28,533 bases of DNA. Source: JAVBLF01 sp031553675 (lineage in GTDB: Bacteria > Bacillota > Clostridia > Christensenellales > CALWSW01). A program made the translations under genes and the position numbers. The number at the start of each line of letters is the position of its first letter. Positions within the stretch are counted from its first letter, which is position 1. The notes beneath the pieces were generated by a model that worked only from the letters and a program-made list of their open reading frames with translations, did not search any database and was not told the DNA's origin. Below are positions 7,282-14,736 of this stretch, piece after piece. The stretch spans positions 1 through 28,533 of the forward strand of contig JAVBLF010000076.1 of assembly GCA_031553675.1 (NCBI GenBank), in the 5' to 3' direction.

Positions 7282-7314
7282 AGCGCTTACGCTGCCCACA
7301 AAGGAGCTTTTGCC

Positions 7315-7962
7315 ATGTCTTCCTTCTTGAACGAAGAAAAAGCCACCTGTCCCGAATGCAAGGCGGAATCGCGTTTTGGCGCCTACCGTTTCATCGACGC
7401 GATTAGCGAACCTGAGCTCAAGGAACGCGTCCTCGACGACAGCCTCTTTGGCTGGAAATGCCCGTCTTGCGGCTATGCCTGCCGCGTCTATTACGACACC
7501 GTGATCCACGACGCGAACAAGTCCTATGCCGTCACGCTCGAAAGCGCGCCGGATGCGCGAAGTCTGCCGCTCGACGATCGCATGCAAGCCCTGCCCAACC
7601 GCGATCGACTGCGCCTCGTGACGTCGGGCGTCGAACTCAAGGAAAAAATCCGCATCTTTGACGCCGATCTCGACGATCGCGCGCTCGAAGGCTACAAGTG
7701 TTTTCTGCTCGGCAACCTCGAAATCGCCGAGGGCAGCCAAGCGCCCGACGCATTCGTGTTCGATTCGCTCGACGGCGATCAGATCCAATTCACCGCCTAC
7801 GCGGACGGCAAACGGCTCGGCCTCTTCGCCGCGCCCGACACCGTCTATCGTTCGATGGCGCAGGATCTTCTCGCCGCGTATGGTCCGGAGCGCGACGAAG
7901 CTTTCCTCGCCGTCGACATGCGTTGGGCGCTCGAAGCCTTCAAGGAGATCGCCCATGCGTAA
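7315..7962 (+). CDS. CpXC-domain protein (putative zinc-binding)
   Basis: A 215-aa protein with two Cys pairs near the N-terminus: CPECK (about residue 12) and KCPSCGYACR (about residue 49). The pattern and the following RVYYDTVIHD strand fit the CpXC family (named for its CPxC motif), found mainly in Firmicutes and of unknown function. The rest, about 150 residues, has no motif that I recognise. There are no membrane segments or signal peptide. AAAGGAG sits 8 nt before the ATG. Its last codons overlap the start of the NUDIX gene by 8 bp, making it the first gene of a CpXC-NUDIX-larE-cbiP operon. The metal-binding role rests on the Cys pairs alone. Confidence 0.75.
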   Translation: MSSFLNEEKATCPECKAESRFGAYRFIDAISEPELKERVLDDSLFGWKCPSCGYACRVYYDTVIHDANKSYAVTLESAPDARSLPLDDRMQALPNRDRLRLVTSGVELKEKIRIFDADLDDRALEGYKCFLLGNLEIAEGSQAPDAFVFDSLDGDQIQFTAYADGKRLGLFAAPDTVYRSMAQDLLAAYGPERDEAFLAVDMRWALEAFKEIAHA

Positions 7963-8470
7963 CGATCCGTTTTGCGCCATGCCCAAGGGCAGCACAGGCA
8001 TCGCGCTGGGCGTCGAACGCCACTTTACCGCGACGGGCATCGTGATCGACGATCAAAACCGCGCCCTCCTGATCCGCCACAAAAAACTGGGCGTTTGGCT
8101 GCCTCCGGGCGGTCACGTCGAGCCGAACGAGACGCCCGATGTCGCCGTGCTGCGCGAGATCTGGGAGGAGAGCGGCGTCCTCGCCACCCTGCTGCCCAAC
8201 GGCGAAGACCATGCCGCCGGCGACGAATGGGCCGAAGTGCTGCATGCCCCCTTTGCGGTCCTGCTCGAAGACATCGGGCAACGCGGGGTCCATTTCCACA
8301 TCGACCTCGTCTACCTCTGTGCGGCGCGCGGGCAAGAAGGCGCGTCCAACCCCGAAGAAAACACCGATCTGCGTTGGATGACGCTGCGCGAAGTCGAGGC
8401 GCTCGACGACGGCGCGATCTACCACAACGCGCGGCATCTGATCGTGAAAGCACTGCGGGGCCGCGCATGA
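7955..8470 (+). CDS. NUDIX hydrolase
   Basis: NUDIX enzymes hydrolyse nucleoside diphosphates linked to another group. The 171-aa product has a perfect Nudix box, GX5EX7REUXEEXGU, at residues 53-75 (GHVEPNE through REIWEESGV). The ATG at 7955 is chosen because AAGGAG lies 7 nt upstream within the preceding gene; the frame is open further upstream, but that stretch is antisense-type shadow of the CpXC gene. The start overlaps the CpXC stop by 8 bp and its end overlaps the larE-like start (ATGA), which suggests translational coupling. The substrate cannot be predicted. Being coupled to a LarE-like enzyme that activates substrates with ATP, it could act on an adenylated or pyridine-nucleotide intermediate, but this is speculation. 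Confidence 0.92.
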   Translation: MRNDPFCAMPKGSTGIALGVERHFTATGIVIDDQNRALLIRHKKLGVWLPPGGHVEPNETPDVAVLREIWEESGVLATLLPNGEDHAAGDEWAEVLHAPFAVLLEDIGQRGVHFHIDLVYLCAARGQEGASNPEENTDLRWMTLREVEALDDGAIYHNARHLIVKALRGRA

Positions 8471-9261
8471 GCCCCGCCGCGCAATACGAAGCGCTCCTGG
8501 CGTGGTGCCGCGGCAAGGGCCGCCTGAGCGTCGCCTTTTCGGGCGGCGCCGACTCGTCGCTCTTGATCCGCGCCGCTTCGGAAGCGCTCGGCGAAAACGC
8601 CCTCGCTTTGACGGCGCGTGCCGCCATGCTCGCGCGTCGGGAAGCCGAAGACGCCGTCCGTTTCGCCCAAGACTGCGGCATCAAGCACGAGTGGGTCGAA
8701 CTCGATGTCGCCGCCGTTCCGCATTTTTTTGAGAACCCGCGCGATCGCTGTTACCACTGCAAGATGGCCATCATGTCGGCCTTGCTCGCGCGCGCCGAGG
8801 CATGCGATCGCCTCCCCCTCTGCGAAGGCAGCAACCTCGACGACCTTGGCGATGTCCGCCCGGGGCGCCGCGCTATCGAAGAACTCGGCGTCGCAAGCCC
8901 CTTTTTGGACCTCGGCATCGGCAAAGCCGAGATCCACGCGATCGCCCGCCTCCTCGCTTTGCCGAGCGCGGACAAGCCCAGTTTTGCCTGTCTGGCGTCG
9001 CGCGTGCCCTACGACACGCCGATCACCATCGCCATGCTGCGGCAGATCGACGAGGCCGAAGACGCGCTTTTGGCGCTTGGTTTTGCGCAACGCCGCGTCC
9101 GGCACCACGGAAGCATCGCCCGCATCGAGCTGCCCGAAGCCGACATGCCCCACGCCCTGGCCCACGCCAAAGCCATCGAATCGGCGCTGCAAGATCTCGG
9201 CTTCGCGTATGTCTGCCTTGACCTCGGCGGCTTCGTGACCGGAAAACTCAATCGATCCTAA
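8467..9261 (+). CDS. larE: LarE-like ATP-dependent sacrificial sulfur transferase
   Basis: LarE adenylates the carboxylates of the nickel-pincer nucleotide precursor and donates sulfur from its own cysteine, making the cofactor of lactate racemase and related Ni enzymes. The 264-aa product has the PP-loop FSGGADSS (residues 24-31), the RCYHCK motif (94-99), EGSNLDDLGDVRPG (120-133), and KPSFACLASRVPYDTPI (170-186). The last contains C175, which by position should match the sacrificial cysteine, followed by the RVRHHG..ARIE block. The ATG overlaps the NUDIX stop. LarB, LarC and LarA, needed for the classical pathway, are not in the window. It is followed by cbiP after 21 bp. Other PP-loop sulfur transferases are less likely given the motif set. 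Confidence 0.88.
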   Translation: MSPAAQYEALLAWCRGKGRLSVAFSGGADSSLLIRAASEALGENALALTARAAMLARREAEDAVRFAQDCGIKHEWVELDVAAVPHFFENPRDRCYHCKMAIMSALLARAEACDRLPLCEGSNLDDLGDVRPGRRAIEELGVASPFLDLGIGKAEIHAIARLLALPSADKPSFACLASRVPYDTPITIAMLRQIDEAEDALLALGFAQRRVRHHGSIARIELPEADMPHALAHAKAIESALQDLGFAYVCLDLGGFVTGKLNRS

Positions 9262-9282
9262 TTCCGTCGGAAAGGAACCGCT

Positions 9283-10791
9283 ATGTCAAAGAAACTCATG
9301 CTCGTCGGCACAGGCTCGACCGTCGGCAAAAGCGTTCTCTGCGCCGCGTTTTGCCGCATCTTCGCGCAAGAAGGTTGGAGCGTCACGCCGTTTAAGTCGC
9401 AGAACATGTCCAACAACTCCTACATCACCGCCGACGGCCGCGAGATGGGCCGCGCGCAGGTCATGCAAGCCGAGTGCGCCGGAAAAGCCCCCGACGCCCG
9501 CATGAACCCGATCCTGCTCAAACCGGCCAGCGATCGGCGTTCCCAGCTCGTGTTCAACGGCAAGGTCCGCGATACCCTCGACGCCCGCGAATTCTACGCC
9601 ATGAAAGACGAACTACGCGGCGATCTCCTCGCGATCTTCGACGAACTCGCCGCCAACTGCGATCTCATGGTCCTCGAAGGCGCGGGCAGCCCCGCCGAGA
9701 TCAACCTAAAGGAAAACGACCTCGTCAACATGGGCATGGCCAAGATGGCCCAAGCCCCGACCCTGCTCGTCGGCGACATCGACAAAGGCGGCGTCTTCGC
9801 GTCGCTCTACGGCACGGTCATGTTGCTCGATCCCGACGAGCGCGCGCTGATCAAGGGCTTTTTGATCAACAAATTCCGCGGTGATCCGGCGCTGCTCGAA
9901 GACGGTTTGCGGCAGATCGAAGAGCTGACCGGCATCCCCGTTTTGGGCGTCATCCCTTACTTTGACCTGACGCTCGACGACGAGGACAGCGCCGACGCAC
10001 TGCCCCGTTTTCGCGGCCTCTCAGACGGCATCGATGCCGGTGCGCTGCGCGCCATGAACCTCGACGTCGCTTTCCTCCAGATCCCCTACCTGTCGAACTT
10101 CACCGACGTCAACGCGCTTGCCCTCGAACCGGGCGTCACCGTGCGCTTCGTCGAGCCGGGGGAAGCCCTCGGGCAGCCCGATCTGATCGTCATTCCCGGC
10201 AGCAAGAGCACGATCCATGCCGCCCAAACCCTGAAGGACAAGGGCTGCTTTGAACAGATCCGTGCCGCCCATGCAGCCGGATCCCATGTGTTCGGCATCT
10301 GCGGCGGCTACCAGATCCTCGGCACGCGCATCGAGGACCCTTTGCACAGCGAATCCGAGCGCGACGGTTGCGACGGCATCGGTTTGCTCGACGTCGAGAC
10401 GATCTTCTCGGGCGACAAGACGACGACGCTGTCCGCGGGCACCGAGTCCCGCTTCGCCACCACGGTCAAGGGTTATGAGATCCACATGGGCGAGCAACGC
10501 CTCGCGCCCGGCACGAAGCCCTTTTTGACCCATGACGACGGCAGCACCGACGGCGCGATCTCCGCCGATGGGCGCGTGATCGGCACCTACTACCACGGCA
10601 TCTTCGACAACGGCGCCTTTACGCGCGCGCTCGTCAACGCGATCCGCGCCGAAACAGGCCGCCCCGTCTGCGACGCCCCTCTCGTCGATTATGCCGCTTT
10701 CAAGCAAAGTCAGTACGACAAGCTGGCCGATCACGTTCGGCAGCACGTCGATATGGACGCCATCCGCCACATCATCGAAGCGGGCGTCTGA
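9283..10791 (+). CDS. cbiP: Cobyric acid synthase (CbiP/CobQ)
   Basis: CbiP amidates carboxylates b, d, e and g of adenosylcobyrinic acid a,c-diamide with glutamine and ATP, giving cobyric acid. The 502-aa length is standard. The synthetase part has GTGSTVGKS (9-17), the signature KSQNMSNNSY (38-47), NPILLKP and VGDIDKGGVFASLYGT. The class I glutaminase part has PGSKST, nucleophile C340 in GICGGYQILG, and YYHGIFDN near the C-terminus. AAAGGA precedes the ATG at 9283. It is the last gene of the CpXC-NUDIX-larE operon and is followed by an intrinsic terminator. The adjacent pathway steps other than CbiA are not present, so the organism either encodes them elsewhere or salvages corrinoids. Confidence 0.97.
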   Translation: MSKKLMLVGTGSTVGKSVLCAAFCRIFAQEGWSVTPFKSQNMSNNSYITADGREMGRAQVMQAECAGKAPDARMNPILLKPASDRRSQLVFNGKVRDTLDAREFYAMKDELRGDLLAIFDELAANCDLMVLEGAGSPAEINLKENDLVNMGMAKMAQAPTLLVGDIDKGGVFASLYGTVMLLDPDERALIKGFLINKFRGDPALLEDGLRQIEELTGIPVLGVIPYFDLTLDDEDSADALPRFRGLSDGIDAGALRAMNLDVAFLQIPYLSNFTDVNALALEPGVTVRFVEPGEALGQPDLIVIPGSKSTIHAAQTLKDKGCFEQIRAAHAAGSHVFGICGGYQILGTRIEDPLHSESERDGCDGIGLLDVETIFSGDKTTTLSAGTESRFATTVKGYEIHMGEQRLAPGTKPFLTHDDGSTDGAISADGRVIGTYYHGIFDNGAFTRALVNAIRAETGRPVCDAPLVDYAAFKQSQYDKLADHVRQHVDMDAIRHIIEAGV

Positions 10792-10818
10792 AGCGGCCAT
10801 CGAAGAAGCAAAACCGAG

Positions 10819-10841
10819 AGCGCCCTCCATGGGCGCTTTTT
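10819..10841 (+). terminator. Intrinsic terminator after cbiP
   Basis: A 7-bp stem AGCGCCC/GGGCGCT (10819-10825/10831-10837) with a 5-nt loop is followed by TTTTTAT-like sequence, 28 bp after the cbiP stop. Confidence 0.85.
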
Positions 10842-10955
10842 ATATGCGTAATATGAGATGTTATCAATTTGTAAACATTTTCGCCTCCGATTCCTCCTGC
10901 TTGCAGGGACAAATCCTGATTTGGCAAGGCTCCGTTTGTGTAAGTAATTACCATG

Positions 10956-10983
10956 TTCCGAACGTTTTCACTTATTGTATAAT
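10956..10983 (+). promoter_or_regulatory. Promoter of the Cu-amine-oxidase-N-like gene
   Basis: A perfect -10 TATAAT (10978-10983) is preceded by TTCCGA (10956-10961) at 16 bp. The stretch from the cbiP terminator (10841) to this promoter is AT-rich and shows no gene. Confidence 0.7.
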
Positions 10984-11043
10984 TAGTGGTGTTACAAGAC
11001 CCATTTCCCAACCATCCAGAAGCAGCGCAAAGGAGATGCGAAC

Positions 11044-11967
11044 ATGAAAGAACATGCACCCAGGACACGCGCGCTCGCACGCGCCGTCGCGATGGGCCTG
11101 ACCGCGGCACTCGCCTTGGGTGCGGTCGCGTCGTTTGCCGACACGATCGTCTACCAAAGCGGAAAAGCGGTCATCGGCCCCGTCCACGCGCCGGAAAATC
11201 CACAGTATCCGCCTTACCCGCAGCCCTCTGTCGTCCCTGTCATGCCGCAGCCCTACTGCCCCGCCCCGACCGATGAGCCGGAGCAAAGCCTCACCCTGTA
11301 CGTCAACGGCAGAAGGGTCGATCGCCCGCTCTACTTCCAAGGCCGGACCTTGCTGCTTCCCGTACGCGTCATCGCCCGCAGCGGTGGCTGGAACTACAGC
11401 TACAAGAGCGGCACCGCCACACTGACCCGAGGCGACGACCGCATCGCGATCTCGGTCTGGGAGAAATCATACCGCAAAAACGGCGCGACCCGCGCGCTTG
11501 CCGGTTACAGTGAACTGATCGGGGACGCGTTGTACGCGCCCTGGCAGTTCTTCGTCAATGCGCTCGGCATGAAGGTCAAGATCGGGGATACCTACGTCAA
11601 AGTGACGGCCAATGCGTCCTCTTCGACGAGCAGCACGTACACCCTGAAGGTCAATGGCCACACCAGCCCCCACGCGCCCTACTACCGCGGCAAAACCCTC
11701 ATGCTCCCGTTGCGCTTCACGGTCGAGTCCCTCGGCTACAGCTACTACATCGACCCGGTCGAGCGCCGCGCCGTCTTCAGCGCCAAGGGCATCGACAGCT
11801 TCATCTACTGGGAACAGAACTGCTATCCCGTCGATAACCGCTACGTCTCACTCGAGCGCGCGCCCGAAGTCAAAAACGGCGTGATCTTCGTACCGTCGAG
11901 CTTCGTCAGCCAGGCGCTGAAATGCGCGGTCAAAGTCTCAGGCTCGAAAGTCACCGTCACTCGCTGA
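11044..11967 (+). CDS. Secreted protein with two copper-amine-oxidase-N-like domains
   Basis: The 307-aa product begins with a charged segment and a hydrophobic stretch (about residues 13-37) ending in ASFA, a typical signal peptide. A proline-rich linker follows (about residues 48-82). Two repeats of the 'copper amine oxidase N-terminal-like' type come next: LTLYVNGRRVDRPLYFQGR...LLPVRVIARSGG, and YTLKVNGHTSP..YYRGKTLMLPLRFTVESLG. This domain is common in secreted and stalk proteins of Firmicutes and does not imply oxidase activity. AAGGAG lies upstream of the ATG. It is a single-gene unit between its own promoter and a bidirectional terminator shared with ridA. The likely role is in the cell wall or at the surface; the ligand is unknown. 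Confidence 0.85.
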   Translation: MKEHAPRTRALARAVAMGLTAALALGAVASFADTIVYQSGKAVIGPVHAPENPQYPPYPQPSVVPVMPQPYCPAPTDEPEQSLTLYVNGRRVDRPLYFQGRTLLLPVRVIARSGGWNYSYKSGTATLTRGDDRIAISVWEKSYRKNGATRALAGYSELIGDALYAPWQFFVNALGMKVKIGDTYVKVTANASSSTSSTYTLKVNGHTSPHAPYYRGKTLMLPLRFTVESLGYSYYIDPVERRAVFSAKGIDSFIYWEQNCYPVDNRYVSLERAPEVKNGVIFVPSSFVSQALKCAVKVSGSKVTVTR

Positions 11968-11971
11968 ACAC

Positions 11972-12001
11972 AAAAAAGTGCCCCACTCGGGCACTTTTTT
12001 T
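11972..12001. terminator. Bidirectional terminator between convergent genes
   Basis: A perfect 12-bp inverted repeat AAAAAAGTGCCC/GGGCACTTTTTT with a 5-nt loop gives a U-tract on both strands, ending the Cu-amine-oxidase-N gene (plus) and ridA (minus). Confidence 0.95.
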
Positions 12002-12011
12002 GCTGCGAGCG

Positions 12012-12389
12012 CTATCGTTTGGCGATCATCTCGATCTCGATCCGCGCGCCCAAGGGCAGGGCTGCCACACCGATCGTCGTTCGGGCGGGATAGGGCGCGG
12101 AGAAGATCGTCTGGTACACCTCGTTCATGGCGGCGAAATCGCCCATGTCAGTCAAAAAGACATTGACCTTCTGCACAGCGCTTTCCTCCAGACCGGCAGC
12201 AGCCAGCACCTCCAGCAGGTTTTCGAAGCTCCGCCTGGTTTGCGCGGCGATGCCGCCTTCGACGAGTTGTCCCGTCGCGGGATCGAGCGGCGTCTGTCCA
12301 GAGAGAAAGATCAGTCCTTCTGCATCGACGCCGTGGGAATAGGGGCCGATCGCGACGGCCTTTTCCGATTGAATGGGTTTGCGCGGCAT
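12012..12389 (-). CDS. ridA: RidA family enamine/imine deaminase
   Basis: RidA hydrolyses 2-aminoacrylate and related reactive enamines from PLP enzymes, protecting the cell from damage. The 125-aa length is typical. Family marks are AIGPYSHGV at residues 13-21, FLSGQTPLDP, the QTRRSFENL helix, VNVFLTDMGDF and PARTTIGVAALPLGARIEIEMIA, which contains the arginine that binds substrate carboxylate in active members. GGAGG lies 6 nt upstream of the ATG. It starts 18 bp after the stop of a secreted propeller-like protein and is probably cotranscribed with it, although the products act in different compartments. Confidence 0.95.
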   Translation of the reverse strand: MPRKPIQSEKAVAIGPYSHGVDAEGLIFLSGQTPLDPATGQLVEGGIAAQTRRSFENLLEVLAAAGLEESAVQKVNVFLTDMGDFAAMNEVYQTIFSAPYPARTTIGVAALPLGARIEIEMIAKR

Positions 12390-12407
12390 GGGTTCCCTCC
12401 GATTCGC

Positions 12408-13340
12408 TCATTGGTAGGGCCGCATGTCGGCCGGGCGCGGCAAGGCAAAGGCTTTGCTGCCGAAGGCCAGCATGCTTCCGTTCGAGGAAATGCCGGGGGC
12501 GTTGAGTATGCTCGAAGCCGAAAGCCCTGCGTCATTCGTGATCATCGCGCGGGTCATGTTCTTCGCGTCGTTGAGATGCAGGCTCAGCGTGCCCTGGAGT
12601 GTCGATTTCGAATCCTCCGACAACACGTTGATGAAGTAAGGTTCCGCGACGCCGACGATCGGCGCGTAGTTGTCGTACAGCTTGATCGGCCTGCCGTTGT
12701 CGAGGCGGAAAAACCCGTCGTTGCGCGAAACGAATATCCGCCCGCCGACGATCCTGACGTCGAGTATGCTGCCACCATCGGAAAAGAGGACAGTCATATT
12801 CTTTTTCGCGTCATAGGCGAGTATGCGGGATTTCGCCGTGTCGAGGCAGATCACGCGCCCCCCCACATAGCCGCACGGATTGCCCGTGATCGACGACAGC
12901 AGCTTTGTCGTCTTTCCGGACGCGGGATCGTAGCGGAAGAGGTTGGGCTTGCTGGCGAGGTCGGCATAGTACAGCCCCTTCGCATCGCCCCAAAACGGCG
13001 CGCTCTTCGTTGGGATGATCGTATGTTTGATCTGCCCGTTGTCGACGTTGTAGCTGAACCAGGTCTCTTCGTTTTTCTCCGCCGTTTTGCCAAAGCCGAC
13101 GACATAGCGTCCCACATAGTAGACGCCGTTCATCGCCCCTTGTGCGATGACGGAAGTCTTGCTTGCCGCCGATGCCGTGATTAAACCGCTTTCCGACGAG
13201 ACGGCAACTTTGTCATACTGGAGGAAAATTTGCTTTGCGCCCGAAGCCGCGACGAAGCGCGGCGCGTCGTCGGCCGCGATCGATCCCAGGCCAGACAGCG
13301 TCAGAAAGAGCGCACAAAGAACAGGCAGAACTTTTTTCAT
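12408..13340 (-). CDS. Secreted beta-propeller-like protein, copy 2
   Basis: A 310-aa product with signal peptide MKKVLPVLCALFLTLSGLGS. The frame is open for 20 more codons, but the ATG at 13338-13340 gives a proper signal peptide and has GGAAAG about 10 nt upstream. The mature part is a series of strand-rich repeats (KGLYYAD, GKTTKLLSS, GGRVICLD, GGRIFVSRNDGFFRL) like the DUF5050 or TolB-type propellers that report residue-by-residue values in lists. I cannot assign a function. It is clearly paralogous to the gene upstream (13430-14389): both share a conserved centre with KGLYYADxAxKPN and TKLLSSxTG, an EPYFIN motif, and a matching C-terminus (ADMRPYQ vs AEMRAY). It is probably cotranscribed with that paralogue and ridA. 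Confidence 0.8.
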   Translation of the reverse strand: MKKVLPVLCALFLTLSGLGSIAADDAPRFVAASGAKQIFLQYDKVAVSSESGLITASAASKTSVIAQGAMNGVYYVGRYVVGFGKTAEKNEETWFSYNVDNGQIKHTIIPTKSAPFWGDAKGLYYADLASKPNLFRYDPASGKTTKLLSSITGNPCGYVGGRVICLDTAKSRILAYDAKKNMTVLFSDGGSILDVRIVGGRIFVSRNDGFFRLDNGRPIKLYDNYAPIVGVAEPYFINVLSEDSKSTLQGTLSLHLNDAKNMTRAMITNDAGLSASSILNAPGISSNGSMLAFGSKAFALPRPADMRPYQ

Positions 13341-13363
13341 GGTCACACCACTTTCCATAAACT

Positions 13364-13390
13364 CCGGCGGCAGCCATTTTCTGCCGCCGG
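13364..13390. repeat. 10-bp perfect stem-loop between the two propeller genes
   Basis: CCGGCGGCAG (13364-13373) and CTGCCGCCGG (13381-13390) flank a 7-nt loop. Neither strand has a U-tract after it, so it is more likely an RNA stability or processing hairpin than a terminator. It sits between the paralogues, upstream of the ribosome binding site of copy 2. Confidence 0.7.
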
Positions 13391-13429
13391 CTTGCTTCAC
13401 ACATTCATCAGGGCTTCAAACGCATCAGC

Positions 13430-14389
13430 TCAATACGCGCGCATCTCGGCCGTTGTCGGCATGCTGAATTCGTAAAAGGGCATGGCTTGGTTGAAGCGGT
13501 TGAACGCCATGCGCGTTCCGTCTTTCGACAGGCCGGGCGACATGAGGTAGCCGTCCGTCGGGCCGGTTTCGATGCTGCCGATCTCGCCGTAACGGTTGTT
13601 TTTCGTGTCGTTGAGGTAGTAGGTCAGCGTACCGCTCGCGAGCACGCCGTCGTCGCTGTCACTCGTCGCGTTGATGAAGTAGGGTTCGACGATCGCGAGG
13701 ATGGGCGCATACTGGTCGTAGAGCAAGCGCAGCTTTCCGTTCACGAGGCGGTAGAGTCCATCGCTGCGCGAGATGAAGATCTTCTGGTTGACGACCGTGG
13801 CATCGTTGATGCCGGTCTTGCTGCTGTAGAGCACTTTCAGGTTCTTCTGGCTGTCGTAGGAGATCACGCGGTTGTTGCGAAAGTCCATGCAGATCAAACG
13901 ACCGTCGATATAGCCGCGCGGCTGCCCAGTGACCGACGACAATAGTTTCGTCGATTTGCCGGTCTTCGGACTGTAACGGAAGATGTTGGGCTTCGTCGCG
14001 TAGTCGGCGTAGTAGAGCCCTTTGTCGTCGCCCCAGAAGGGGGAGTTGTTCCATGGGATGATCTTGTAGCTGATCTTGCCGGTATCGACGTTGTAGCTGT
14101 ACCAGTAATGGTGGCCTTTTTCGGGAAAATTGCTGTAGCTGATCACGTAGCGTCCCGCGTAGAAGATCTCGGCGATCCCCTCTTTTGCGAGGGTGTACTG
14201 GCGATTCTTCGCTTCGTAGGCTGTCGTGATCGGTCCGTCCGCCGTCACGACGACCTCCCCGATCTTGAGGTAGATCTGCCCCGGACCCGGGCCACCTTTC
14301 AGGGCAATGGGCGAGTCCGTCGCAAGCGCGGCGATGGGCATGATCGCGAGTAGCAGTGCTGTGAGAGCCGCGAACCATTGACGTTTCAT
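13430..14389 (-). CDS. Secreted beta-propeller-like protein, copy 1
   Basis: A 319-aa product starting MKRQWFAALTALLLAIMPIAALA, a signal peptide. An ATG three codons upstream (14398) is too close to AAAGG; the ATG at 14387-14389 is 9 nt from it and is preferred. The mature protein consists of short beta-rich blocks (KGLYYADYATKPNIFRYSP, TKLLSSVTGQPRGYIDGRL, KIFISRSDGLYRLVNG), as in DUF5050/propeller-like proteins. It is the first gene of a minus-strand cluster with its paralogue and ridA. Tandem duplication followed by divergence is evident, most strongly conserved in the middle. The role is unknown; the predicted location is outside the membrane, with no anchor at the C-terminus. Confidence 0.8.
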   Translation of the reverse strand: MKRQWFAALTALLLAIMPIAALATDSPIALKGGPGPGQIYLKIGEVVVTADGPITTAYEAKNRQYTLAKEGIAEIFYAGRYVISYSNFPEKGHHYWYSYNVDTGKISYKIIPWNNSPFWGDDKGLYYADYATKPNIFRYSPKTGKSTKLLSSVTGQPRGYIDGRLICMDFRNNRVISYDSQKNLKVLYSSKTGINDATVVNQKIFISRSDGLYRLVNGKLRLLYDQYAPILAIVEPYFINATSDSDDGVLASGTLTYYLNDTKNNRYGEIGSIETGPTDGYLMSPGLSKDGTRMAFNRFNQAMPFYEFSMPTTAEMRAY

Positions 14390-14736
14390 GATTTCCATCC
14401 TTTCTCAGTGCAGTGCGATATATCGATCGCGGCATATCCAAATAATCGCACACTACAATGTATTCGAGTATGCCGCGCAAATTCCTTCCATAATTACAAT
14501 TATTTTTCACTAAATCCGCTTTTTATCAAGCGAACCGCTTTCACGCTCCCCTGGCCCCTTCCCCCTGTATATGCACATTATAGCATCTTTCAAATCGGAA
14601 AATCGTGAACGCACTGCGAACGAAGTGTTACGGAATCGAAAACAAATGCTGGAAAGCGCAAAAACGCCCCCGCGGACTTCGTCCTTCGGGGGCTCGCATG
14701 CGATGTTTCGGTTTGTTTTGTCTCGATGGCGTTTCG
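14390..14736. other. 347-bp intergenic region
   Basis: No gene is supported. The part next to the propeller genes (14400-14570) is AT-rich and probably holds their minus-strand promoter, but no pair of boxes with good spacing stands out. A 7-bp inverted repeat GTGCGAT/ATCGCAC flanks the AT-rich segment near 14405-14445. The far end holds the ferredoxin-gene terminator. Confidence 0.6.
14660..14693 (-). terminator. Intrinsic terminator of the ferredoxin-like gene
   Basis: On the minus strand GCCCCCG (14687-14693) pairs with CGGGGGC (14666-14672) around a loop that can itself pair (GGAC/GTCC), followed by GTTTTTG. It lies about 45 bp after the stop at 14737. Confidence 0.75.

Noticed and set aside
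10955..10967. PurBox-like TGTTCCGAACGTT in the promoter of the Cu-amine-oxidase-N gene
   Set aside because: It has mismatches at key positions and the gene has no purine link; it shows that partial matches arise by chance and tempers the purF/purL claim.
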